A DNA stretch of 64,000 nt, taken from positions 4,310,001 to 4,374,000 of the forward strand of contig NC_068560.1 in the NCBI RefSeq assembly GCF_022201045.2, written 5' to 3'. The DNA comes from Citrus sinensis. Its lineage: Eukaryota; Streptophyta; Magnoliopsida; Sapindales; Rutaceae. The notes below the pieces were generated by a model, which was not told where the DNA came from, ran no database searches, and saw only the letters and a list, made by a program, of their open reading frames with translations. The position numbers and the translations under genes are program-made. The stretch's first letter is position 1; the number at the start of each line of letters is the position of its first letter. Of this stretch, positions 28,983-38,990 are shown one piece after another.

Positions 28983-29078
28983 TTTGTTACCCCGGTGAAG
29001 TGGCGGATAACGGTACTCCGTGACAATCAAGTCGGTTACTTCAGTTTCCCATAATAACTGATATTCTGAGGCGAAGGT

Positions 29079-29636
29079 ATGGACAGAAACGAGATTCTAG
29101 CGAAGCTTCACAAGCGATTCCCTTCACTTCCTCAGAATGCCCTCCTTACGATCTATAAAGCTCGGTCCGAACGCATGCGATTACTCATGAGGAATAACAT
29201 ACCTGCTGACATCCGTTGGTTAATCGAGGCTAAAGTACGATCGGCAGGTGAGTTACCTCCAAAATTTATTGCATACATGCCTGGTTGTGGTAAAGGAAAT
29301 TATGCAAGAAAACGACGAGCTCGAAGAATTTCTGTTGCTTGTCATAAGTGTGCTAGAATGAGTTGCAATAAAAACCCATGTTCTTTAGGAATGGTGTCTG
29401 ATAACAGGGAAGATAAGATTCAATTCATTAGGGATGGCTTGAATAAGGAGTCATTGGATGATATCCTTTTGTCTCTTGAAACGCATCCCAGTGGATATGT
29501 GCAAGGAGCGATTCTCCAGTTATGGCCATTATTCCAGAAAGAGCATGCACAATATAGTCTCGGGAATCTGACTATAAACGACCCTGTTTGCCAGTTTATA
29601 AGAAAACTGGATAGGAAGCCTATCCTCGACCCATAG
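29079..29636 (+). CDS. Basic zinc-knuckle protein resembling carlavirus nucleic-acid-binding proteins
   Basis: A complete 185-aa frame from ATG 29079. The N-terminal 65 residues look helical (LAKLHKRFPSLPQNALLTIY). Residues 69-86 read GCGKGNYARKRRARRISV, an arginine-rich patch, followed directly by a four-cysteine cluster C88-x2-C91-x4-C96-x4-C101 (CHKCARMSC...). A GCGK..YAR.RRA patch directly before a CxxC zinc motif is the hallmark layout of the carlavirus cysteine-rich nucleic-acid-binding protein family, whose members bind RNA/DNA and in several viruses suppress RNA silencing. The C-terminal 80 residues (PSGYVQGAILQLWPLF...) are not part of that layout as I know it. The role here is inferred: RNA binding or anti-silencing would help a retrotransposon. 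It lies between the small ORF and the LOG-like ORF. Not a gag duplicate, since its sequence is unlike gag. Confidence 0.7.
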   Translation: MDRNEILAKLHKRFPSLPQNALLTIYKARSERMRLLMRNNIPADIRWLIEAKVRSAGELPPKFIAYMPGCGKGNYARKRRARRISVACHKCARMSCNKNPCSLGMVSDNREDKIQFIRDGLNKESLDDILLSLETHPSGYVQGAILQLWPLFQKEHAQYSLGNLTINDPVCQFIRKLDRKPILDP

Positions 29637-29956
29637 AGGGCGTTCAAGCCGTTTCTGGACGTAAAACCAGAGGAAGATGTGAGCCACAGTCGCAACTACC
29701 TGTAAATATCCTTTTACTTTATTGTTATTTTATTTCACTATTGTCTTATTGTTTGCATTATTGTCTTTAATAATTTTATTACTATTTGCTTTTTCCTTTT
29801 TACTGTTTTCTTTTTGACTTGCGAGCCACGTGCTTTACGCGTTATTTGACACTAACATATTACCTCATACACAACCATGACCCACTATCACCGAGACTCT
29901 TAAATGTGATTTCTTTTTTGTCAAGCACTCACAAATTGTTTTTGAGAAGTATCACA

Positions 29957-30625
29957 ATGTCAGCTACTCCCAATAGACAATTCAAGAACATTTGTGTGCT
30001 TTCTGGATTTACATATGGCAAACATAAAGAGTTCGTTGAGGCAGCCATAGATCTTGGTCGAAGCATAGCAGCGAGAAATTTACATTTGGTGTATGGAGGA
30101 GGTAACCGAGGGTTATCAAAAATGGTCTCCGAAGCAGCTTTTATCAGAGGAAGTCAAGTGTTAGGCATCATCCCAAGAGTCTTAAAACCATTGGGCAGTT
30201 CGTCTGACTCATCAACTGGAGAAGAGTTAGTCGTCTCAGGTATGCAAGAAAGAATAACTGAAATGCTTAATCATGCTGATGCTTTTATTTTCCTTCCAGG
30301 AGATCTTGCAACACTAGAGGCACTTATCACGCTAGCATCTTGGGCCCATCTGCACATCCACCAAAAACCCATCGGTTTGTTAAATGTCAATAACTTTTAT
30401 GATGGCTTTATCGCATTTCTTAACCATGCAATAAAAAACTATTTCATTCCCGCTAATGTGAAAAAACTCTTTATTTGTGCTCACACTGCTAATGAGCTAC
30501 TTGATCTGTTACAAGCGTATAAACCGGAGCCAGACCCCTGGACCTTTGTGTTGGAGCGCCCAAATAATGATGGTAACAGTAGCAGCAGTAAGAAGTACAA
30601 ATTAGATTTAACTCTCCGCCTGTAA
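29957..30625 (+). CDS. LONELY GUY-like protein captured by the retrotransposon
   Basis: A complete intronless 222-aa frame from ATG 29957. Plant LOG enzymes are about 210-230 aa and release active cytokinin bases from cytokinin riboside monophosphates in the cytosol. Family text is clear throughout: FKNICVLSGF (10-18), LVYGGGNRGLSKMVSEAA (44-61), VLGIIPRVL (68-76), the conserved Arg in MQERITEM (99), LASWAHLHIHQKPIGLLNV (126-144) and FIPANVKKLFICAHTANELL. The normal signature PGGxGTxxE is PGDLATLEA here (114-122): two glycines and the final glutamate are replaced. GLMG is replaced by GLSK. A Ser/Asn-rich basic tail (GNSSSSKKYKLDL) is added. So the fold is probably kept, but catalysis as a LOG is doubtful. 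The lack of introns implies capture through an RNA copy. The frame is open upstream of the ATG to about 29786. Confidence 0.88.
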   Translation: MSATPNRQFKNICVLSGFTYGKHKEFVEAAIDLGRSIAARNLHLVYGGGNRGLSKMVSEAAFIRGSQVLGIIPRVLKPLGSSSDSSTGEELVVSGMQERITEMLNHADAFIFLPGDLATLEALITLASWAHLHIHQKPIGLLNVNNFYDGFIAFLNHAIKNYFIPANVKKLFICAHTANELLDLLQAYKPEPDPWTFVLERPNNDGNSSSSKKYKLDLTLRL

Positions 30626-32564
30626 ATATTTTCTTCTGTGTTGCACCACCCAGGTGATGTCTTCTAAACTCTACTTCTTTCATTTCAAACATTGAGGACA
30701 ATGTTTCGTTCTGGTTGGGGGGAGGGAATAATCGACAATTATGAAATTTTGGTTAAGTTTTTACTAATTTTTTGTTGTAGAAACTAACTGTTGCTAACTT
30801 TTTGTGTTGAAGATGACTGAATATGGAGTGTAGTGACTCTAGAAACGCATCTTCATCGTTTAAAAAAAAAATTAAAAAAAAAACTTAAAAAAAAAAATTA
30901 AGACATTTTCTTTTTTCTTTATTATGTGTTTATGTTTATTTTTCTTCTTTTTAATTTATCCTCTATAAAAATGCATTTTCCAACTTTTGAGTCGAAGATG
31001 GCTGAACATGGAGTGTAGTTCCTCTAGAAACGCATCTTCTTTAAAAAAAATAAAAAAATCATTTTCTTTTCTATCATTTTTGTAACTTTTCTAAATTAAT
31101 TTTTCTACATCATTTTCACATTTCTGCATGCATATTTTTCTTTTTTTTTATGTTTAGAATAGGTTGGGGGGTAGAATGTTGTTTAAAAAAAAAAAAAATT
31201 TGATTTGTTTTAACATTGGGTGACATGATTAATTTAAATTTTAGTATTTGTATTATCTTTGGTCTTAAGTGATGTTACATTATGTTTGCTACTCTACATG
31301 TTGATGTTGGAGACATATATGAGTTGCTTGAAGGAATGAACATGTCATAATAAGTACCAAGTGAGTTTTTGAGCCTATCATTTTTCTTGGAGAGTAACCC
31401 TTTTGCCCATTCTTTATACAGCTTAGCAATTTATTATTTTATACACGATCTCTAAATTACTTTTGAGTTAACCCTTAAAAAAAAATTGTAAAATAAAAAA
31501 AAGAGAAAAAAGAAAAAGAAAAAAGAGTGTGTTGCTACATTTGGAGGCCCATCTAACTAGTAGATATGGAAGATTATTTAGAGCCCTAAAAGACGATGGA
31601 GAGGCCATCTTTGATCCGTTTGAGCCTTTCAAGCCATCCCTTTTATTTAATATCCATAGTTAACCCTTTTGAGCCTTTTAAAAAAAAAAAAAAAACCTTT
31701 TCTTTGTCAACTTATCATCTTGACCCACTCCGATTTGGAGTATTACCCGATATCTTATAAGTTCCATCACCTATTTATGTTTGAGAAAATGTAAATAATT
31801 ATTTTGTTCAGTGAAGTTATGCCTAATAAAAGCAAAAAAAAAAAACAAAAAAAAACAAAAACAAAAGTTGTTGTTTCAAAAGAATAAAAATAGGTGAAAT
31901 CCACCTTGCAACTTCCAAAAAAAAAAAAAAAAAAAAATTTTCTCTGCATTTTTCTCAAACATACACTTTGTTTTCCTTATTTCCCTTCTTTGTTAACCAT
32001 GTCCCTAGCCTACGTTACGTCCTAATAAAAGTCCTTCTTGATTTTAGGGAACTATAGTCCGAAGTAGAAGCTAGTTATATGGGCTAAAAAGATGTAGTGA
32101 TGCATAATTAAAAAAAAAAGATAAATAAAGTGGGTTGACTAACATTTTATTTGACTTGAGATCGTATTATTTCTAAGCTGAGGGCATATTTATTTCATCT
32201 TGGTGAGAGCATGTGATATCACTTCTTTATTATTTTCTCTCTCAATTACCATTCATTGGAGTGACTATTTTTATTGGGATTAATTTATTTGTGAGAGTGT
32301 CACTACTTCCAGTGAGATTTTGGGGTTTGACATGTCATTCTTGAGAGTAGCTAAAACAAAGTCTACTGGGCTAATTCATGTGGATGGTTGATGTGGGTGT
32401 GATGTTGCTTTAGACTGGAGATAATGCTTATACTTTTATTTGATTGCTATCATTAATCTGATGGAATAAATACGAGTGTTTCTATTAAAAAAAAAAATAT
32501 TTTGAATTTGAATTTTGTTTTCGCTTTATTTGCTAGGGACTAGCAATAAGCTGGTTGGGGGGTG
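30626..32564 (+). other. Non-coding 3' region of the Athila-like element with PPT-like tracts
   Basis: 1.9 kb of A/T-rich sequence. It begins with CATTGAGGACAATGTTTC..GGTTGGGGGGAGGG (30691-30727), a motif common after the last gene of Athila elements. A block TGGAGTGTAG..CTCTAGAAACGCATCTTC is repeated at about 30827 and 31010. G-rich, PPT-like tracts occur near 30713, 31162 and finally at 32551-32564, where CTGGTTGGGGGGTG abuts the 3' LTR and is the true polypurine tract. No ORF of note. Confidence 0.7.
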
Positions 32565-33951
32565 TGTTGAGTGTTAGAAAATGCATATTTATAAAGGAGA
32601 AAACCGTCATTTTACATTTTAAGTCTTACTAACAACCCTTACTTTTATATATTTAACCTTCTTGTGATTTAATTACATGTGTTTTATTTTAATTAAGTAT
32701 TTTATGTATTTTAGGGGCATTATAGTCATTTCACAATAAAGGAGAGATCAGACGGCAAAACGGACATCACTTTTGAACTCAGGACGGTCGAAAACCTTAG
32801 GAGGAGCATAAAAGGAAAAATGGCACTATTCACATGTACAGTACTATTCACGTGTATGGTACTGTATACGTTACTGTTCACGACACTGTTCACATAAACG
32901 GATGATGACGTGGCATTGACCGATGATGTGGCATTGACTGATGAGGTGTCACGATCCTGTTGGACTAAAATTCTTATGTACTGTTGATGGTGACGTGGCA
33001 GCATATCAGTGGACGAAAAATCTCGCGTACGGTGCATGCATCACACAGGATTATTTTCAACCAAACCGCGTTACTGTTCATCCGGGTCAAACCGCGTTAC
33101 TGTTCAAAGTCGGGTCAAACCGTGTTACTGTTCATCCGCGTGGTCAAACCGTGGACTGTTGACTGATGACGTGGCGCAATCCTGAGCGTCCAAACTGTTT
33201 TTAATCCGATGGCCATGATTTACTCCATGTATCTATAAAAAGGGGGCATCCCCCCCCTAATTTGATATCTCTGAATCCATTTTTGGGATCCATTTTCTGT
33301 AATTCCCTCTCCATCTTGTATTTTCTTCGTATTTTAATAAATTTCCATTTTGCCCCTAGTTCAATTATGAGTAGCTAATTTCCGTTCGAGCTTGGGTTGA
33401 AGGTGAAGTCTCAACATGTGTCATGGGCTTAATTTGGTAAATTTATTTTCTCTTCCCCTCTAGTTTTTGTGGATGTTTTGACTTCTCGTCGACAAATAAT
33501 AATATTCTTGTCTAGTACCGCCTTGGTTTCACCGGCCCCCTAGTACAAGGTTATTATTATTTGGCACGATAAGCCCTTAGCACCATATTGATTAGAGCGT
33601 GGTTCATGAGGTGTGGATTCCCCCCTCATGATTTAATTGGCATTAATACGGATTATTTAGCCCATGATGCATGTTGATACGGATCCAGATACCCAAGTAC
33701 GTCATTTCAATAGATCTTCGCTTCAATTTATTCTCGTCATTTCAATTCCAATTTCAGAATTTATTATCGCCATTTTAATTTAAGTTTTAGCATATTCCAA
33801 ATCATTTCCACCAAAAAATCCAACCACTCATTTACAAAATTAATTCTATATACAATTAAAATCCACCTCCTCGTGGGATCGACACTCGTCACCATTAGTC
33901 TATACTACAATAGATTCGTGCGCTTGCGAGTACATTAAAATTTGCACAACA
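32565..33951 (+). repeat. 3' LTR of the Athila-like element
   Basis: 1387 bp, identical by eye to the 5' LTR except for one A/G difference. The target duplication CATAA follows at 33952-33956. Confidence 0.95.
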
Positions 33952-33956
33952 CATAA

Positions 33957-34440
33957 CGCAGCAGTCGGAGTCCCATGCCGTCCCCCAAAAAAGCGGAAAC
34001 AAGATCTCACAAAACCACGACACCACGCTTTCCCCAGAACCGTGGCGTAACACGCAAGATCCCATGTTTGCCCATAACGCGGCAGTCAGAGCCCCATACC
34101 GTCTCGAAGAAAGCGGAAAACTGGGATTCAGAGGAAGCCTATAAAAAGGTAGCCAACGAAGGTAAATGGGTTAGCATTTTTGAGATTAGAAAAGAAATTC
34201 TAAAAGAGAGAAAACAACCTAACAGCCATAAGATTTGTGGCAAGTGTTCCCCGAACCTTCATATCTGACTTGAGCGTCGGAGGGTTTGCGCTGGGAAAAC
34301 AACCGGCGTACTCTGACCTGTCTGTGTGCGCAGGAACCTCTGGAGAAGAAGCCTTGCGAGGAGACCCCCTGGTCGTGATGAAGTTGATCGAGCAGAGATC
34401 CTGGTCGTAGAACGAGGAGAACCGGAATCTCGCATCAACA
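33957..34440 (+). mobile_element. Right part of the Tat/Retand-type solo LTR
   Basis: Continuation of the LTR that starts at 21057. It contains the TATA-type CTATAAAAAGG near 34140 and ends GAATCTCGCATCAACA before the duplication CCTAT (34441-34445). The last 190 bp match the complement of 50254-50475, including ACTTGAGCGTCGGAGGGTTT. A roughly 125-bp stretch of the LTR (from CCACGCTTTCCCCAGAACCG) is tandemly duplicated: copy 1 runs 21327-21387 plus 33957-34020, copy 2 begins near 34022. The Athila element sits inside copy 1. Confidence 0.82.
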
Positions 34441-35520
34441 CCTATAGTGTTCCAAACTACAAAAGAAGAAGCGGCTAGCTCAGGACTCTGAGGAGGGTCC
34501 ACCGCTGCTTGAAAACCCATCGTAGAAATCACTGATGCTACAACCATTGCTGCATTAAGCTTTTTTTCCAACCAATCGTCTAAATTCCAAGGAGTTCCTT
34601 TTAAATCTTTTTTACCTTCATGCTTTTGATTATTTTCATGGGATGTTACGCTGTTGGTCTGTGTGACGGCAAGTTCATTTACTGGCAGCTGCAGATCCTT
34701 TGCACTAATTGCTCCAGCACGTCGAAGTAATTCCCCAGTATCCCAATCTTTTATGTCCCTTTTGCTTTGTGCTAGGATATCCCATGCCGTGAAGCCATTA
34801 GCAGTAACAGCATTCACTTCGATTGCAGTACTGGTTGTCAAAAACTTGATGGCCTGCATGGATGTTAATATTAACCAATTCCTAGAGAAACATTTTTGTG
34901 TGTATCGAGAACCCTACTTTTATATGTGATATGAGTGATCGATACCTCAATTTGTTTATCAGCAACTGCAAGGAGCAAGATGGTCATGCCATAATCATCC
35001 TTGGCATTCAAAAGTTCAAAGTCTCCCATATTTTCCAATAAAACTTCAGTGCTTCCAACTGATTGTGTTTCACACACAAATGTAAGATGGTCTCACCCCA
35101 GATCAGACGGGTAGAAGCAGCATCCGGTTTTGCTCTGACCAGCTCTTCCAAGACATCAATATGGCCTCTCATGGCTGCCAGATGAAGAGGGTTTCTTCCA
35201 TCAACATCTGTATCAGAACACTTGTCTGGGATGACTTGTAACAGTGCCTTTACTATGCCGACATAACCTTTCTGTGATGCTATGTGAAGAGCTGATGATT
35301 TCCGCGAGTCTAACTCTTCAGCAATCCGAGGCTTTTGGGGTAAAATCTCCTTCGCAAAGTCCTCGTGCCCAAGCAATGCTGCTACATGCAGCGGAGTCTC
35401 AGAGAGACAATTCACTGTGGGTCTCTCAAGAATTAATGGGTCTTGTTGACGCAATTCCAACAAGGTATTCACACTCCCTGCCATCGCTGCTTCATAAAGC
35501 TTCCTTTCCATGTTCTCCAT

Positions 35521-36221
35521 CTTGTGTGATCTGTGCAAATAGATATTAAAAGACCTGCCTGCTGGTATTTATACTTGCAAGAGCTGAGTGCAACCCTTTG
35601 ATTAATGCAGGTGAAAGAGCTGTAAATAGCTAAGAGAAGTTTGGTTGCACTTTCCATTCTTCCCGGTGGTGTTTAAAGAGGATTTGTTTTCAATTTTTTT
35701 TGCCCCCCAGCAAAAATCTTTAGACCTTTCTATGTTCACGTATTTCAAAGGAGTCCCATGCGGAGAAAAACAGTGAAGAAAAAGTGGATGCAAGGGAAAT
35801 TATGACATCAAAAGTTGTGGTTGATGACATCAAAACGCGCACAACGCGTTCTCGAATTTATAACGGTTAAATTCGAATACTGCATCTGCAATTATGCAAC
35901 GGTTCGTTTACAAAGTGGATGTGAATTATTTGAGGAAGACACGTGTCCTTTTCTCACGGTTTCAGTGCAATTCAACTCAGTTGAGAAAATAACCATCATC
36001 CTTATTTTTATTTCAGTGATGCCATCCAAAGTCCAACATGTTGATTATTACAATCGTATTCGTATTTCAAATTCAAAATACATCCACAAACTCTGGCTGC
36101 TGCCTCTTCTATCAATTCTTTTGCATCATCTATCTGTATAAATTTGAGTTAATCCTCCGTTCCTCTATATTTGTACAGCTATCGAACTTGACTCTTTAAT
36201 TATAAATCTGGAGATTCAAGT
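35521..36221. other. Spacer between the two ankyrin genes, with a promoter on the minus strand
   Basis: Immediately upstream of the ankyrin start at 35520 (minus strand) lies GACCTGCCTGCTGGTATTTATACTTGCAAGAG..., which recurs upstream of the second copy (37563-37600). It is a shared duplicated promoter with a TATTTATA-type box. The rest of the spacer has no gene I can recognise. Confidence 0.5.
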
Positions 36222-37514
36222 TCAGCTCCAGTTTCTCAGAAGTGTTACTCGCTTATTCTCGATAACACATATGCATGAAACATCGTCTAGAAGGAAATCT
36301 ATAGAGACCAAGTAAGTTAGTACCATTGCTGTGATGGCAAACCACGTGTCCCCATTAGAATCCACATGAAAATCCGACGGTTAAGCGGTAAGCCGCTTAT
36401 GAGCAGTAGTATAATGCTCAGAGAAGCCAGAAAACCTGTGGTGTTACAAAATAAAAAGCAAGCGTAACGTTGTGTGGTTGCATCTAATTCGAAAGAAGAA
36501 GCGTCTTGCCAACGACTGTGAGGAGGGTCCACACCAGCTTGGAAAGTCATAGTAGCAATCAGTGATGCTACCACCATTATTGCATTTCGCATTTTTTCCA
36601 ATCAATCATATCCATACTTGAGATGTTTTTTCAAACCTGTTTTACCTTCTTTCTTTTGATTATTTCCATGTGATGTTAAGCTGTTGGTCTGTGTGATGGA
36701 AACTTTAGTTGCTGGCTGCTGCATTTCCTTTGCACTAATTGCTCCAGCACGTCGAAGTAATTCCCCGATCTCCCAATCTTTCATTTTCCTTTTGCTATTT
36801 GCTAGGATATCCCATGCGGTGAAGCCATTTGCATAACAGCATTCACTTTGATTGTAGTACTAGCTGTCAAAAACTTGATGGCCCGCATAGATGTTGTTTA
36901 CACTTAATATAAGAAATTAAGTTTGTTGATATTAATCAATTCCTAAAGAAACATCTTTTTGTGTATTTGCATTGAGACCATACTTTTATATGTGATATGA
37001 GTGATTCCATACCTCAATTTGTTTATCAGCAACTGCAAGGTGCAAGATGCTCATGCCGTAATCATCCTTGGCATTCAAAAATTCAGAGTCATCCGTATTT
37101 TCCAACAAAACCTTCAGTGCTTCTAGCTGATTGTGTTTCACACACAAATGTAAGATGGTCTCAACCCAGATGAGAGGGGCAGAAGCAGCGAGTGGTCTTG
37201 CTCTGACCAACTCTTCCAAGACATCTATCCGGTTTGACTTCTAACGGTGCATTTACCATGCCAACATAACGTTTCTGTGATGCTATGTGAAGAGCTGATG
37301 ATTTCCGCGAGTCTAACTCTCCAGCAATCCCAGGCTTTTGGCGTAAAATCTCCTTCGCAAAGTCCTTGTGCCTAAGCAATGCTGCTACATGCAGAGGAGT
37401 TTCAGAGGGACAATTCATTGCGGCTCTTTCAAGGATTAATCTGTCTTTTTGAAGGAATTCTAACAAGGAAGTTACACTTCCTGCTAACGCTGCTTCATAA
37501 AGCTTGCTTTCCAT
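36222..37514 (-). pseudogene. Second ankyrin-repeat / PGG-domain gene copy, decayed
   Basis: A tandem paralogue of the gene at 14779-35520, free of large insertions. Exon 1 starts at ATG 37514 (MESKLYEAALAGSVTSLLEF) and runs to about 37015; exon 2 from about 36885 to TGA 36222-36224. The membrane part reads NAIMVVASLIATMTFQAGV, TTGFLASLSIILLLISGLPL and, in another frame, ITAMVLTYLVSIDFLL. Defects relative to its neighbour: a roughly 65-nt deletion in exon 1 near 37225 that removes most of one ankyrin repeat, a 1-nt deletion near 36832, TGG to TGA (minus strand) near 36602, and a frame change near 36345 between the last two membrane helices. It cannot encode a full protein. Confidence 0.85.
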
Positions 37515-38990
37515 TTTCTCTATCCTGTGTCACGTGTGCAAATTTAGCTTACACATTTTAGAAGACCTGCCTGCTGGTATTTATACTTGCAAGAGTTGAA
37601 TGCAACCCTTTGATTAATGAGAAAGAGCTGTTATTTATTCCTTTTTTTTTTTTAATTCGATGTGTGAATTTCTATGAAAGGGTCAAGAAAGTACTGAAGC
37701 ATATAATCAACATGTTCCTGCTTGGATTAAATTTTATATGTGAAACTTGAAACATTCGATAGAAGCAAGTAACCTGTCCTTGTCGAATGGGATAATATAT
37801 GGCAAATAAATATTTATTGTATAGATAGATTTGTTAAACTTCGGTAGTCACTAACTTGACTTTATTAAAAATGACAGGGTCTCCTAGTTCAAGTTCTCGG
37901 AAAATACCGTCGGCATAACAGAAATACTATGTTAATTTATCGTGAATGTGTATGGTCAAACATGATTGAATTTCGAATATTTATTTGACAAGATTTTGTT
38001 GGATGGTTAGTGGGAGGACATACATAACTTAAAATAAGAGGGGCATATGAAAGCAATGAATTAGTGTATGTTAGGAAAGTTATAGAAACTATCATTTTAT
38101 TCTGATCTAAGGTACTGTGGATGTATCTTTTATTGAGAAAGGATTTGTGTTCACTTTTCTGTCTTCACCTATTTCTAAAAGGGGGACTCGTTGGTTGAAT
38201 ACAAGGTTCTCAACAAACTCTTTCTATTAATTTTTAATGGTATTAAACAAAAAACGACTACATTTTCTTATATCGATATTACACTTGTTATGTACTATAC
38301 ACAGTCTGTCTTATGATTGAAGTCAATTAGTATTTTATGAACATATCTACATTAACAAAGTCGAAATATAATTTTTTTATCCACCAGATGTGATCTTAGT
38401 TGAAAGCACAACAATGGAGAGCGTGAATTATAGTCTTTTATCTATTTTGTGCATTAAAATTTGATCCATTTTCTGTAGATTGATTGAGCTGTTCTTGAGT
38501 CTTCATTGAGTTCTGGTGGTTTTTTCTGGCCCACCCCCCAACCCAAAAAAATCTCCAAGAAAGAACCAAAAATCATCCCTCACTTTTCAATAATTTGGTT
38601 CACCTATTTTCATCTTCAAATCTGAACAATCTTCGAAAAGTTTAGTGAACTATATTATTTGAGCTTGGGGGAGAAGCAGTCGTGCAATTTGAGTAATGGT
38701 AACCATGAACATGGAAATGCTCACTTTCTTTAAAAAGGAAAAAAAAATATAGCCCAAGAAACGTAGCAAAAGCGCAGAATAAGAAATGAAGAACCTTTAG
38801 TTGGTAATATTGGTACCAATACACCCAAAATTCATTCTTATGTGACTATTAAAATTAAAAAAAAAAAAAAATTAACATCCTTGCCATCATTCTTGGCGCT
38901 CTACCAGAAACAATGTCTGACGAACAAACAGAATTCTAACATTTGCTTTTATTAATTACAAGAAAAGGTGACACCTAATTGGGGGACGTA
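37515..38990. other. Intergenic DNA between ankyrin and NLR genes
   Basis: Starts with the duplicated ankyrin promoter (TATTTATACTTGCAAGAG near 37580). The rest is AT-rich with no supported gene. Confidence 0.5.

Larger units (their letters stand above)
21388..33951 (+). mobile_element. Full-length Athila-like Ty3/Gypsy element with captured accessory genes
   Basis: A 12,564-bp element with identical-length LTRs of 1387 bp (21388-22774 and 32565-33951) and the duplication CATAA (21383-21387 and 33952-33956). Primer-binding site at 22781-22798, polypurine tract at 32551-32564. The order is LTR, leader with splice donor, an intact gag-pol frame (23184-28574), a three-ORF accessory cassette (28704-30625), 1.9 kb of non-coding sequence, LTR. 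The integrase lies after RNase H, as in Ty3/Gypsy, and the protease [10 protein letters not shown] text is typical of Athila. The two LTRs differ by eye at one site (A at 21664, G in the other copy), so the insertion is very recent. Athila relatives carry an env-like gene in the accessory position; this one carries a LOG homologue and a zinc-knuckle protein instead. Confidence 0.95.
14779..35520 (-). pseudogene. Ankyrin-repeat / PGG-domain gene disrupted by nested retroelements
   Basis: Read on the minus strand, exon 1 is 35520-34946, starting MENMERKLYEAAMAGS. It holds about five ankyrin repeats (for example SETPLHVAALLGHEDF, RNPLHLAAMRGHID). A donor at 34946/34945 and an acceptor at 34854/34853 lead to exon 2. 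Exon 2 is now in four pieces: 34853-34441, 21056-20968, 20313-20091 and 14828-14779 (TAA at 14779-14781). When each 5-bp target duplication is counted once, the exon 2 frame is open throughout. It encodes the linker, then a membrane PGG-type domain with segments such as LNAAMVVASVISTMGFQAAV, TIGFLASLSLILLLII and VAMEITYIVSIAL. The uninterrupted gene would be about 446 codons, as in BDA1/ACD6-like plasma-membrane immune proteins. Besides the insertions, exon 1 has a 1-nt deletion near 35043 relative to the copy at 36.2-37.5 kb. It is therefore dead as a protein gene. Confidence 0.88.

Noticed and set aside
29786-29956. N-terminal extension of the LOG-like frame
   Set aside because: Open but without an ATG, and not related to LOG; the ATG at 29957 gives the family's normal start and length.
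28574-30625. Contaminating viral insert in the assembly
   Set aside because: The cassette sits between pol and PPT of a complete element with matching LTRs and target duplication, so it is part of the retrotransposon.
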